Below, one piece after another: positions 7,360 through 15,149 of a stretch of DNA of 64,000 bases (the stretch's first letter is position 1; each line of letters opens with the position of its first letter). The notes under the pieces are model-generated. The model was not told where the DNA came from and searched no databases. It was given only the letters and a program-made list of their open reading frames with translations. The DNA lies in the NCBI RefSeq assembly GCF_029760955.1, contig NZ_CP121682.1:4402001-4466000 (forward strand). The letters run 5' to 3'. This stretch comes from Streptomyces cathayae. Its GTDB lineage: Bacteria > Actinomycetota > Actinomycetes > Streptomycetales > Streptomycetaceae. The position numbers and the translations under genes are program-made.

Positions 7360-8751
7360 TTGAGTACGGGACCCGGAGCAGACTCCGCCCCCGGACCTGA
7401 CACCCGCTCCACCCCCACCGGCGGTGACACCCCGCCCGACCCGGGGAAACCGGGACGGAGCATCCGCACGTCCCGGATGTTCTCCTCGCTGCAGATCAGG
7501 AACTACCGCCTGTTCTTCATCGGCCAGGTCGTCTCCAACATCGGCACCTGGATGCAGCGCATCGCCCAGGACTGGCTGGTGCTCACCCTCACCGCCTCCT
7601 CGGCCGCCGTCGGCATCACCACGGCCCTGCAGTTCCTGCCGATGCTGCTGTTCGGCCTGTACGGCGGCGTCCTCGTGGACCGCCTGCGCAAGCGGCCCAC
7701 GCTGCTCGTCACCCAGTCGGCGATGGCCCTCACCTCGCTGGTGCTCGCCGCCCTCACCCTCACCGGACGGGTCGAGGTCTGGCACGTCTACCTCGCCGCC
7801 TTCGTCACCGGTCTGGCGACGGTGGTCGACAACCCCGCCCGCCAGTCCTTCGTGGCCGAGCTGGTCGGCCCCGGTCAGCTGCAGAACGCGGTCAGCCTGA
7901 ACTCCGCGAACTTCCAGTCCGCCCGCCTGGTCGGTCCCGCCGTCGCGGGCCTGCTGATCACCGGCGTCGGCACGGGCTGGGCGTTCCTCCTCAACGGCCT
8001 GTCCTTCATCGCGCCGCTGGCCGGCCTGATGATGATGCGGGCCCGCGAACTGCACGCCGTCACGCCCGCACCGCGCGGCAAGGGGCAGCTGCGGGAGGGG
8101 CTGCGCTATGTCGCCGGGCGTCCCGAGCTGGTCTGGCCGATCGTCCTGGTCGGCTTCATCGGCACGTTCGCCTTCAACTTCCCCGTCTATCTCTCGGCCT
8201 TCGCCGACGACGTCTTCCACGGGGGCGCGGGCGTCTACAGCCTGTTCAACACCCTGATGGCGGTCGGCTCCCTGGCCGGCGCCCTGCTCGCCGCCCGGCG
8301 CGGCACGGCCCGTCTGCGGCTGCTGATCCTGGCCGCGCTGGCCTTCGGCGGACTGGAGATCGTGGCGGCCGGGGCACCCACCCTGTGGCTGTTCGCCCTG
8401 CTCATGATCCCGATCGGCCTGTTCGCCATGACGGTCAACGTCACCACCAACACCAGCATCCAGATGTCCACCGACCCGGCCGTACGCGGCCGCGTCATGG
8501 CCCTGTACATGATGGTCTTCCTCGGCGGCGCGCCCGTCGGCGCCCCGATCGTCGGCTGGATCACCGACACCTACGGCGCCCGTATCGGCTTCGCGATGGG
8601 CGGTGCCGTCGCGGTCCTCGCCGCCGCGGTGATCGGTCTGATCCTGGCCCGCGTCGGCAACCTGCGCCTGACGGTCGGCTGGGACCACGGCCACCCCCGG
8701 GTGCGGTTCGTACCGCGGGAGCGGCAACGGGAGCTGACGGCGGTGGCCTGA
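7360..8751 (+). CDS. MFS exporter (EntS/DHA3-like)
   Basis: This is a 463-aa major facilitator with about twelve membrane segments. It has the MFS_3-type N-terminus LQIRNYRLFFIGQVVSNIG and WMQRIAQDWLVL, and the loop GVLVDRLRKRPTLL. It probably exports a drug-like compound by proton antiport. I place the start at the TTG at 7360 because AGGAGG (7348-7353) is 6 nt upstream; the open frame further upstream overlaps marR and is not coding. The ribosome site sits in the loop of a small inverted repeat (TTCGC-TAGGAG-GCGAA, about 7342-7357), which might modulate initiation. Confidence 0.9.
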   Translation: MSTGPGADSAPGPDTRSTPTGGDTPPDPGKPGRSIRTSRMFSSLQIRNYRLFFIGQVVSNIGTWMQRIAQDWLVLTLTASSAAVGITTALQFLPMLLFGLYGGVLVDRLRKRPTLLVTQSAMALTSLVLAALTLTGRVEVWHVYLAAFVTGLATVVDNPARQSFVAELVGPGQLQNAVSLNSANFQSARLVGPAVAGLLITGVGTGWAFLLNGLSFIAPLAGLMMMRARELHAVTPAPRGKGQLREGLRYVAGRPELVWPIVLVGFIGTFAFNFPVYLSAFADDVFHGGAGVYSLFNTLMAVGSLAGALLAARRGTARLRLLILAALAFGGLEIVAAGAPTLWLFALLMIPIGLFAMTVNVTTNTSIQMSTDPAVRGRVMALYMMVFLGGAPVGAPIVGWITDTYGARIGFAMGGAVAVLAAAVIGLILARVGNLRLTVGWDHGHPRVRFVPRERQRELTAVA

Positions 8752-8782
8752 CGCCGCCGGCCTGACGGCCGGACCCGCTGCC

Positions 8783-8824
8783 CCGACGAGTTCCCCCGCG
8801 ATCAGTCGCGGGGGAACTCGTCGG
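8783..8824. terminator. Perfect 19-bp hairpin, bidirectional terminator
   Basis: CCGACGAGTTCCCCCGCGA (8783-8801) pairs perfectly with its complement at 8806-8824 around the loop TCAG. The loop contains the stop codon of the Uma2 gene and the right arm encodes that protein's last residues (DEFPRD). It terminates the MFS transcript and probably the convergent Uma2 transcript. Confidence 0.85.
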
Positions 8825-9389
8825 TCTTGAGCACCAGCCCGACGACCGTCCCGGTCAGGTCGACCTCCTTGCCGAAGGGGAGACTGACGGTGCCGTGGTA
8901 CCTGCCGTCCTTCGGCAACGTGTGCAGGTGCCACTCACCGGTGTACGGGTCCACGATCAGGTAGACGGGGACGCCGACGGAGGCGTACGTGTCCTTCTTC
9001 GGGCCGTAGTCGTTGGCTGCGGTGTCCTTGGAGATCACCTCGGCGATGAACTCGACGTCCTCGTGGCGCCAGCGTCCGTGGGCGTCCTCCTTGGCGTCCT
9101 CCGCGAGCCCCACCACGTCGGGCGCGAGCCCGTTGAGACGTCCCGGGTAGTCCATGCGGACGTCGGACGTCACACGCTCGCGCGGGTACTTGGCGCGTAG
9201 TTGCTCGACGATGTTCAGGATGATGTCCCAGTGGGCGCGGCGCTGCGGCGTCATGAAGATGTGGCCCCCGACGATCTCGGTCTTGTATCCCTCGGGGATG
9301 GGCATCTTCTCCAGCCACTCGAACATCGCGTCGAGCGTGAGCTCGTCTCCGGTGTCGGCCATCTCGATCCTGTCGTCAAGGACGGTCAT
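8802..9389 (-). CDS. Uma2-family (DUF820) restriction endonuclease-like protein, copy 1
   Basis: The 195-aa protein has the PD-(D/E)XK-like core seen in Uma2: PDVVGLAEDA (Asp), EDVEFIAEVISKDTAANDYGPKKDTYA (Glu-x-x with the Lys that follows) and GVPVYLIVDP. The biological role of Uma2 proteins is unclear. The start ATG at 9389 follows GGGAGGAG. It is convergent with the MFS gene and has a close paralogue at 11282-11884 whose upstream 75 bp are nearly the same. Confidence 0.85.
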   Translation of the reverse strand: MTVLDDRIEMADTGDELTLDAMFEWLEKMPIPEGYKTEIVGGHIFMTPQRRAHWDIILNIVEQLRAKYPRERVTSDVRMDYPGRLNGLAPDVVGLAEDAKEDAHGRWRHEDVEFIAEVISKDTAANDYGPKKDTYASVGVPVYLIVDPYTGEWHLHTLPKDGRYHGTVSLPFGKEVDLTGTVVGLVLKTDEFPRD

Positions 9390-9466
9390 CGTGGCGCTCC
9401 TCCCCGGCTGCGCCCCGGACGGGCGCAGCCGCGCAGTACAACGATACGCACGGTGACCAGGACACG
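9390..9466 (-). promoter_or_regulatory. Conserved leader of Uma2 copy 1 with 10-bp hairpin
   Basis: On the minus strand the block runs from GTCCTGGTCACCGTGCGTAT through CGTTGTAC and then a hairpin to the GGGAGGAG ribosome site. The hairpin arms are CGGCTGCGCC (9405-9414) and its complement (9422-9431). The same block precedes Uma2 copy 2, so it is likely a promoter plus 5' leader duplicated with the gene. Confidence 0.6.
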
Positions 9467-9503
9467 CGTGGGCGTACACGCGTTCCCCGGTGAGACTGGA
9501 GGC

Positions 9504-10100
9504 ATGAGACTCTTCGCCGCCGTGGTGCCGCCCGAGGACGTGATCCGTGAGCTCGCCGTCGAGGTCGAGGAACTGCGGCGGCTGCCCGGCGCGGACGCCC
9601 TGCGCTGGACCGGGGTTCCCGGATGGCCCCGCGGCGGAGCCGCTGATTGGCACTTCACGCTGGCCTTCTACGGAGAGGTCGACGACGACCTCGTCCCCGA
9701 GCTGACCGCCCGCCTGGAACGGGCCGCGTCCCGGAGCGAACCCTTCGAGCTGGCGCTGTGCGGCGGTGGCCGGTTCGGCCACGGGCGGACCCTGTGGACC
9801 GGGGCGGACGGTGACCTGCACCCCCTGAGCCTGCTCGCCGACCGTACGGAGGCGGCGGGGCGCAGGGCGGGCGTGGTGATGGGGGAGCACCGCCGCTACA
9901 AGGCCCACCTGACGCTGGCCCGCAGCCGGACCGGTGCCGACGTACGGCCGTACGTGGAGACCCTGGGGCGGTTCCGGAGCCGCACCTGGACCGTGGACGA
10001 GGTGGCGCTGGTGCGCAGCAACCTGCCGAGGTCGGGGGTGCCGGGCGAACAGCCCCGTTACGAGGTGGTCGCGCGCTGCCCACTCGGCGCGGCCGGTTAG
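9504..10100 (+). CDS. thpR: 2'-5' RNA ligase-like / RNA 2',3'-cyclic phosphodiesterase
   Basis: The 198-aa protein has both hallmark tetrapeptides of the 2H phosphoesterase fold: HFTL at residue 50 (HFTLAFYG) and HLTL at residue 135 (KAHLTLARS). Family members hydrolyse 2',3'-cyclic phosphate ends of RNA and can ligate 2'-5' in vitro. The ATG at 9504 follows CTGGAGGC. It is divergent from Uma2 copy 1, and a 29-codon gene follows 10 bp after its stop. Confidence 0.88.
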   Translation: MRLFAAVVPPEDVIRELAVEVEELRRLPGADALRWTGVPGWPRGGAADWHFTLAFYGEVDDDLVPELTARLERAASRSEPFELALCGGGRFGHGRTLWTGADGDLHPLSLLADRTEAAGRRAGVVMGEHRRYKAHLTLARSRTGADVRPYVETLGRFRSRTWTVDEVALVRSNLPRSGVPGEQPRYEVVARCPLGAAG

Positions 10101-10110
10101 GCTCGAGGGC

Positions 10111-10200
10111 GTGGACCCGAAAACCCGGAACCGGATCATGGCCGGTGCGCTTGTACTGATGTTCGCGGTAGTGGCCGTGGCGGCGGCGCTCGGAAACTAG
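10111..10200 (+). CDS. 29-aa single-pass membrane peptide
   Basis: A GTG start at 10111 behind CGAGGG opens a 29-codon frame reading MDPKTRNRIMAG and then one hydrophobic helix (LVLMFAVVAVAAAL) ending GN. The polar positive N-terminus followed by one membrane span is typical of small inner-membrane proteins, and I recall similar peptides downstream of thpR in other streptomycetes. Its position 10 bp after thpR suggests co-transcription. Function unknown. Confidence 0.65.
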   Translation: MDPKTRNRIMAGALVLMFAVVAVAAALGN

Positions 10201-10258
10201 CCCCGCCGCCACCAGGCACCCCCGGCGATCCCGGCATGCCCGCCGGGAAGGCGGCGTC

Positions 10259-11251
10259 CTACCAGGCGAAGGCCTCCGGGGACGGCCCCGGGCCCGGGAA
10301 GATCTCGTCCAGCGAGGACAGCAGCTCCTCGCTCAGCTCCAGCTCGACCGCCCGCAGCGCCGACGCCAGCTGCTCGGTGGTGCGCGGACCGACGATCGGC
10401 CCCGTCACCCCGGGCCGGGTGAGCAGCCAGGCCAGCGCGGCCTCGCCGGGCTCGATGCCGTGCTTGTCGAGCAGGTCCTCGTACGCCTGGATCTGGGCGC
10501 GGGCGGTGGGGTCGGCGAGCGTTTCGGCGGCCCGCCCGGACGCCCGGCGCCCCTGGGTGGCCTCCTTCTTGAGGACGCCGCCCAGCAGACCGCCCTGCAG
10601 CGGCGACCAGGGGATGACCCCGAGCCCGTAGTCCTGCGCGGCCGGGATGACCTCCATCTCGGCGCGGCGCTCGACGAGGTTGTACAGGCACTGCTCGCTC
10701 ACCAGGCCGATGGTCCCGCCGCGTCGGGCCGCGACTTCGTTGGCCTGGGCGATCTTGTACCCGGGGAAGTTGGACGACCCCACGTAGAGGATCTTCCCCT
10801 GCTGGATCAGGACGTCGATCGCCTGCCAGATCTCGTCGAACCGCGTGCTGCGGTCGATGTGGTGGAACTGGTAGAGGTCGATGTGGTCCGTCTGCAGCCG
10901 CTTCAGCGAGGCGTCCACGGCCCGCCGGATGTTCAGGGCGGACAGCTTGTCGTGGTTGGGCCACGCCTCACCGTCGGCGCCCATGTTCCCGTACACCTTG
11001 GTGGCGAGCACGACCTTGTCGCGCCGCTCGCCGCCCTGGGCGAACCAGTTGCCGATGATCTCCTCGGTGCGGCCCTTGTTCTCGCCCCAGCCGTACACGT
11101 TGGCGGTGTCGAAGAGATTGATACCGGCGTCCAGCGCCGCGTCCATGATGGCGTGGCTGTCGGCCTCGTCGGTCTGCGGACCGAAGTTCATCGTCCCGAG
11201 GACGAGCCGACCGACCTTGAGTCCCGTGCGTCCGAGCTGTGTGTACTCCAT
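10259..11251 (-). CDS. Aldo/keto reductase
   Basis: The 330-aa TIM-barrel oxidoreductase carries the catalytic tetrad Asp48, Tyr53, Lys85 and His130 (FDTANVYG, ATKVYG, YQFH) and the NADPH-binding end IVGPRTTEQL. It reduces aldehydes or ketones in the cytoplasm; the substrate is unknown. I use the ATG at 11251 (MEYTQLGRTGLKV), the conserved family start, rather than the TTG three codons upstream. It follows Uma2 copy 2 by 30 bp on the same strand and may share its transcript. Confidence 0.88.
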   Translation of the reverse strand: MEYTQLGRTGLKVGRLVLGTMNFGPQTDEADSHAIMDAALDAGINLFDTANVYGWGENKGRTEEIIGNWFAQGGERRDKVVLATKVYGNMGADGEAWPNHDKLSALNIRRAVDASLKRLQTDHIDLYQFHHIDRSTRFDEIWQAIDVLIQQGKILYVGSSNFPGYKIAQANEVAARRGGTIGLVSEQCLYNLVERRAEMEVIPAAQDYGLGVIPWSPLQGGLLGGVLKKEATQGRRASGRAAETLADPTARAQIQAYEDLLDKHGIEPGEAALAWLLTRPGVTGPIVGPRTTEQLASALRAVELELSEELLSSLDEIFPGPGPSPEAFAW

Positions 11252-11281
11252 GAGCACCAAGCCAACGTCCTGGAGCGCGCT

Positions 11282-11884
11282 CTATGCAAGGGGAGGCCGG
11301 TCCCGGGGGAAGCCGCTGGTCCTCATGGTCAGGTCGGCCACGGTGCCCGTCAGATCGATGTCGTCGCCGAAGTCCACCCGCGTCCTGGTGACGTAGTCGC
11401 CGTTCTTGGGGTCGGTGTAGACGTAGCAGCGACCCCGGTAGGGGTCGGCGATGACGTAGAGGGGTACCTCGGCGGTCGCGTAGGCGGCCTTCTTCGGGCC
11501 GTAGTCGTTGGCGGCCGTGCCCTCGGAGATGACCTCGAAGACGAACTCGACGTCCTCGTAGCGCCAGCGGCCTTCGCCGTCCTTCTCGGCGGAGGCGCGA
11601 AGCACGGCCACGTCGGGGCAGAGGCCGTTCTCGTGGCCTGGGAAGTCGATGCGGACGTCCGAGAACACCGGCACGTCCATCCCGAACCTGTCCTCGATGG
11701 CTCGTACGATCCGGCGGATGATCCCCCAATGGGTGTCCCGCTGCGGTGTCATGTAGACGTTGCCCCCGACGATCTCGACCCTGAATCCTTCGGGGACGGG
11801 CATCCGCTCCAGACGCTCGAACCACTCGTCCAAGCGCTGTGTGTTGGTGTCGGCCATGGCGATCCTGTCGTCTACGACGGTCAT
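11282..11884 (-). CDS. Uma2-family (DUF820) protein, copy 2
   Basis: The 200-aa paralogue of the gene at 8802-9389 has the same core: CPDVAVLRASAE, EDVEFVFEVISEGTAANDYG and PLYVIADPYRG. Nuclease-like residues (Asp, Glu, Lys of GPKK) are kept. The ATG at 11884 follows GGGAGGAG as in copy 1. It sits between an SGNH hydrolase gene and an aldo/keto reductase gene, all on the minus strand. Confidence 0.85.
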   Translation of the reverse strand: MTVVDDRIAMADTNTQRLDEWFERLERMPVPEGFRVEIVGGNVYMTPQRDTHWGIIRRIVRAIEDRFGMDVPVFSDVRIDFPGHENGLCPDVAVLRASAEKDGEGRWRYEDVEFVFEVISEGTAANDYGPKKAAYATAEVPLYVIADPYRGRCYVYTDPKNGDYVTRTRVDFGDDIDLTGTVADLTMRTSGFPRDRPPLA

Positions 11885-11962
11885 CGTGGCACTCCTCCCC
11901 GGCTGCCCCCATGGACGGGTGCAACCGCGAGGTACAACGATACGCACGGTGACCGGGACACG
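11885..11962 (-). promoter_or_regulatory. Conserved leader of Uma2 copy 2
   Basis: This block matches the copy 1 leader: GGTCACCGTGCGTATCGTTG, a hairpin and GGGAGGAG. The outer arms are CGGTTGC and GCAGCCG, with a U-G wobble where copy 1 has C-G, so pairing is kept although the base changed. Confidence 0.55.
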
Positions 11963-11999
11963 GGGAGAGGCGCATATGCCGCCGCAGCGCCGTCGCCGG

Positions 12000-12686
12000 T
12001 TACGGCGTGCAGGACGCGGAGTAGGGCCCGCCCAGCTCCCAGCCCTCGTACATCGTCTCCGCGAAGGCCTCCGCGATCTTGTGTTCGCCGCTCGCGTTGG
12101 GGTGGGTGCCGTCGTAGGTGTCGGTGTGGAAGTCGTACGACGGCGGGACGGCGGCCAGGAGGAGCGGGGAGCCCGGGGTGTCGAGGTCGGCGGCCGTCTT
12201 CGCGAGCAGCTCGTTGAAGCGGGTGACCTCGCCTGCGAAGGACGGGTCGGCCTCCGCGCGGATGTTGGGTATCACCGGGAGCAGGACCAGCCGGACGCGG
12301 CGGTTGGCCGCCCGCGCCCCGGCGACGAAGGCACGGACGTTGTCCGCGGTCTGCTCGGCGTTCGTGTAGAAGCCGAGGTCGATCAGGCCCAGGGAGACCA
12401 GGAGCACGTCGGCCCGCTGGGACCGGACGCTCTCGCCGATCAGCGGCGCCATGTGCTGCCAGCCCTCGCCCCAGCCGGCCAGGTGGGCCCGGGGGAAGTC
12501 GGGCTCGGCGTAGGCGTACGAGGTGGGGGCGTCCGCCACCTGGTCGTGCAGCGTCTCGCGCGGGCCGACGAAGGTGAAGGGGCCGCCGTACTCCGTGCAC
12601 AGGTGCTGCCACAGGCGGTAGCGCCAGGTGTGTTCACCCGCGCTCCCGATGGTCATCGAGTCGCCGACGGGCATGAACCTGAGCAC
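12000..12686 (-). CDS. SGNH/GDSL-family hydrolase
   Basis: The 228-aa protein has the nucleophile block FMPVGDSMT near its start, middle blocks (VSLGLIDLG, VLLPVIPNIRAEA) and the Asp/His block YDGTHPNASGE at the end. Such enzymes cleave ester bonds. There is no signal peptide in this reading, so the protein would be cytoplasmic. The start is uncertain: I take the GTG at 12686 (then LRFMPVGDS); the ATG at 12674 and an upstream extension are alternatives, but the extension runs into the divergent gene's promoter. Confidence 0.8.
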   Translation of the reverse strand: MLRFMPVGDSMTIGSAGEHTWRYRLWQHLCTEYGGPFTFVGPRETLHDQVADAPTSYAYAEPDFPRAHLAGWGEGWQHMAPLIGESVRSQRADVLLVSLGLIDLGFYTNAEQTADNVRAFVAGARAANRRVRLVLLPVIPNIRAEADPSFAGEVTRFNELLAKTAADLDTPGSPLLLAAVPPSYDFHTDTYDGTHPNASGEHKIAEAFAETMYEGWELGGPYSASCTP

Positions 12687-12774
12687 CCGGTCATCATCGT
12701 CGATCAGTCCGGCCACCGCGATGTGAGACCGACCACCTGCCGTCAAGTCAGCGGTGTGATGGCAGTCTTGGGGC

Positions 12775-13806
12775 ATGCGCCGATCCTTCGCCCTGCCCGC
12801 CGCGGCCCTTCTCCTCGCGGTGAGCGCCGCGCTCACCGCACCCGCCGCACCCGCCTTGGCAGCCGACGGCGACGAGGGGTTCACGATCAAGGACCCGCGC
12901 ATCACCGAGTCCAGCGGTCTCGCCGCCTCCCGCCTCCACCCGGGCGTCTACTGGACCCACAACGACAGCGACGACGGCCCCTACCTCTACGCCGTCGACA
13001 GCGCCACCGGCGACACCGTCGCCCGGCTCACCCTCACCGGCATCGGCACGCCCCGGGACGTCGAGGCCATCTCCATCGGGCCGGACAACCGGATCTTCGT
13101 CGGCGACATCGGCGACAACCTCGGCGGCACCTGGCCGCATGTGTGGATCTACGAGCTGCCCGAGCCGAAGGAGCTGAGGGACCAGACCGTACGCGCCACG
13201 CAGTACGTCGTGACCTACTCCGACGGCGCCCGCGACGCCGAGTCCCTCGTCGTGCACCCGAAGACCGGACGCGTCTACATCGTCGACAAGAAGGAGGAGG
13301 GCGGGCACCTGTACGAGGGGCCGGCCGAACTCTCCGCCTCGGGCGGCAACGTCTTCGAGCCCATCGCACCCGTCGAGCTGTGGGCCACCGACGCCGCGTT
13401 CTCCCCGGACGGCCGGCAGCTCGCCGTACGCGGCTATTTCGGCGGGATCCACTACGCGTGGGACGACGCCCGGGACGGGAAGATCGAGCGCAAGGAGCGG
13501 CTCAGCGTGCCGCTCCAGGGGCAGGGCGAGTCCGTCAGCTACTCCGCCGACGGCTCCCGGCTGATGTACGGGAGCGAGGGCGAGCAGAGCCCGGTCGAGG
13601 CCCGGGAGGCGCCCGGCGGGGGCGGCTCGGGCTCGGCGTCCTCGTCGGGTGCCTCGGGTTCTTCGGGCGGGGGCTCGCAGGCGGGGGACGAGGGCTCGGA
13701 GGGCGGTGCCGGCTCCGGTGACGGACTCACGATCGGTGCCGTGGCCGCCGTGGCCGTCGTCTGCGCGGTCCTGTTCGGGCTGGGGCGCCGGCGTCGGCGG
13801 GGCTGA
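12775..13806 (+). CDS. Membrane-anchored extracellular beta-propeller-like protein
   Basis: The 343-aa protein has a Sec signal peptide (MRRSFALPAAALLLAVSAA, cleavage near ALA-AD at 29). A propeller-like body follows (SSGLAASRLHPGVYWTHNDS, SDGARDAESLVVHPKTGRVY, SPDGRQLAV, SYSADGSRLMYGSE). Then comes a Gly/Ser-rich linker of about 40 residues, a single membrane helix and a RRRRRG tail. This is a cell-surface protein tethered at its C-terminus, with no LPXTG motif. The function is unknown. It is divergent from the SGNH hydrolase gene, 88 bp away. Confidence 0.8.
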   Translation: MRRSFALPAAALLLAVSAALTAPAAPALAADGDEGFTIKDPRITESSGLAASRLHPGVYWTHNDSDDGPYLYAVDSATGDTVARLTLTGIGTPRDVEAISIGPDNRIFVGDIGDNLGGTWPHVWIYELPEPKELRDQTVRATQYVVTYSDGARDAESLVVHPKTGRVYIVDKKEEGGHLYEGPAELSASGGNVFEPIAPVELWATDAAFSPDGRQLAVRGYFGGIHYAWDDARDGKIERKERLSVPLQGQGESVSYSADGSRLMYGSEGEQSPVEAREAPGGGGSGSASSSGASGSSGGGSQAGDEGSEGGAGSGDGLTIGAVAAVAVVCAVLFGLGRRRRRG

Positions 13807-13841
13807 ACCGGCGGGTGGTCACGCGCCGTCCGTACCTCGTA

Positions 13842-13990
13842 TTGACATCCTCCCTCTCCTCAAAGGAGGGGGATTCCGACCCGGGTGGGTCGAGGTTCAC
13901 GGGCGCTCGAGCGGCCGGTGGCCGCTGTCACCCCTCCGGCACCGGCTGTGCGCCGGGGGCGGGGGATCCCGCCCTGTCCTGCCGCGACGT
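13842..13990 (-). ncRNA. Predicted omega RNA (reRNA) of TnpB
   Basis: In this family the guide scaffold is transcribed from the 3' end of tnpB through the right end, with the guide just past the element boundary. Here the scaffold would overlap the last 130 bp of tnpB and end at GTCAA (13842). The following 20 nt on the minus strand, 13841 down to 13822 (TACGAGGTACGGACGGCGCG), would be the guide. The 5' boundary is a guess from family knowledge. Confidence 0.45.
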
Positions 13991-15149
13991 TGACTGCTGC
14001 GTTCTCATCCGCGTTACAGGTGAACCCGCAGGAGATGCAGACGAACTCGGCTTGGCTCTTGCGCGAGTTTTTCTCGATCCATCCGCAGGCACTGCACCGC
14101 AACGACGTGTACGGGGCGGGGACATCCTCCACCCGGCCCGGGGCCTTCTCCCCGGTCCGGCGACGGAGCAGGCCCCAGCCCTGGGCGAGGATGCTCCGGT
14201 TCAGCCCGGCCTTCTGCCGCACCCGGGTGCCGGGCTGTGCGACGGTTCCCTTCGCCGAGCGGGTCATGGTGGTGATGTTCAGCTTCTCGAACCGGATCAG
14301 GCGGCAGGTGCGGGCGAGCATGGTGGAGGTCTTCTCGCACCAGTCCTTGCGCCTGTCCGCCTCCCGCGCCTTGATCCGGGCCACCTTCGCATACTCGGCG
14401 GCCTTGGCCTCGCTGCCCCTGGGGGCGCGGGCCGCCCGGCGCTGGTGCTTGCGGACCCGGGCCCGCTCCCGGGTGGTGAGCTGCGGGCAGTTCAGCCTCC
14501 GCCCGTCGGACAGGGCAGCGGTGATCTTCACGCCCCGGTCGATGCCGATGACCTCCCCCGTGCCGGGCGCGTCGATGGGGTCGGGGATGACGGCGAAGGC
14601 GATGTGCCACCGGCCGTTGCGGAAGGTGACCCGGAAGGTCTTCGCCACCGGCAGACCGGCGCGGGTGAGCCGGAAGCGCACCCAGCCGCAGCCGGGCACC
14701 TTCACCCGCGCCCACCGCCGGTTGAGTCTCTGCACCACCACCGAGCGGCCCATGACCTGCCTGCCGGTCTTGGTGTTCAGCTTCGGCGAACCGTCCGGAT
14801 GGGACTCCGGGACCCGGTCGGTGCCGATCACGCGGAAGCCCTCATGCCGGTGCTTTTTGCGCCAGGTCGGCTCACCGAACCCGGAAGCGAACCGGGCGCT
14901 CTTGGCCCTGGCGAAGTCCTGCAGCGCCTGCTGCTGCACGTCCGCGTTCCCGGCCCGCAGCCAGGCACTCTCCCGCCGGGCCTCGGTGAGCTGACGGCAC
15001 TGCTCGGCAAACCCGGGCGCAGACCTGCGCCCCGGCCGCCGGTGCGCGTGCTGCTCGACGGCCAGATTCCACACGTACCGGGCGTACGCACAGTGCAGCA
15101 GCATCCGCTCCGCCTGCGCGGCCGTGGGGTACATCCGGAACCGTGACAT
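13860..15149 (-). CDS. tnpB: TnpB, RNA-guided endonuclease of IS605-type element
   Basis: The 429-aa protein has an N-terminal wedge/REC-like region, then the split RuvC nuclease: Asp204 in VIGIDRGVKIT, Glu288 in RLIRFEKLNITTM and Asp381 in CNADENAAVNV. A zinc ribbon (C352, C355, C371, C374) lies before the last motif. All catalytic residues are present, so the nuclease looks intact. TnpB proteins cleave DNA with a guide RNA read from the element's right end and help the transposon persist. The start ATG at 15149 has no strong ribosome site. A Y1 transposase would have to act in trans. Confidence 0.92.
   Translation of the reverse strand: MSRFRMYPTAAQAERMLLHCAYARYVWNLAVEQHAHRRPGRRSAPGFAEQCRQLTEARRESAWLRAGNADVQQQALQDFARAKSARFASGFGEPTWRKKHRHEGFRVIGTDRVPESHPDGSPKLNTKTGRQVMGRSVVVQRLNRRWARVKVPGCGWVRFRLTRAGLPVAKTFRVTFRNGRWHIAFAVIPDPIDAPGTGEVIGIDRGVKITAALSDGRRLNCPQLTTRERARVRKHQRRAARAPRGSEAKAAEYAKVARIKAREADRRKDWCEKTSTMLARTCRLIRFEKLNITTMTRSAKGTVAQPGTRVRQKAGLNRSILAQGWGLLRRRTGEKAPGRVEDVPAPYTSLRCSACGWIEKNSRKSQAEFVCISCGFTCNADENAAVNVAAGQGGIPRPRRTAGAGGVTAATGRSSAREPRPTRVGIPLL

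Larger units (their letters stand above)
13842..15149 (-). mobile_element. Solitary tnpB element (IS200/IS605-IS1341 type)
   Basis: The element consists of tnpB alone, without a Y1 transposase gene nearby. The right end, on the minus strand, is the run after the stop: GGAATCCCCCTCCTTTGAGG, then AGAGGGAGGATGTCAA ending at 13842. The hairpin plus GTCAA end is typical of IS605-type elements. The left end was not located with confidence; it should lie within about 150 bp upstream of the start at 15149. Confidence 0.7.

Noticed and set aside
13885..14994. Plus-strand frame opposite tnpB
   Set aside because: It is Ser/Arg/Thr-rich antisense of an unmistakable TnpB.
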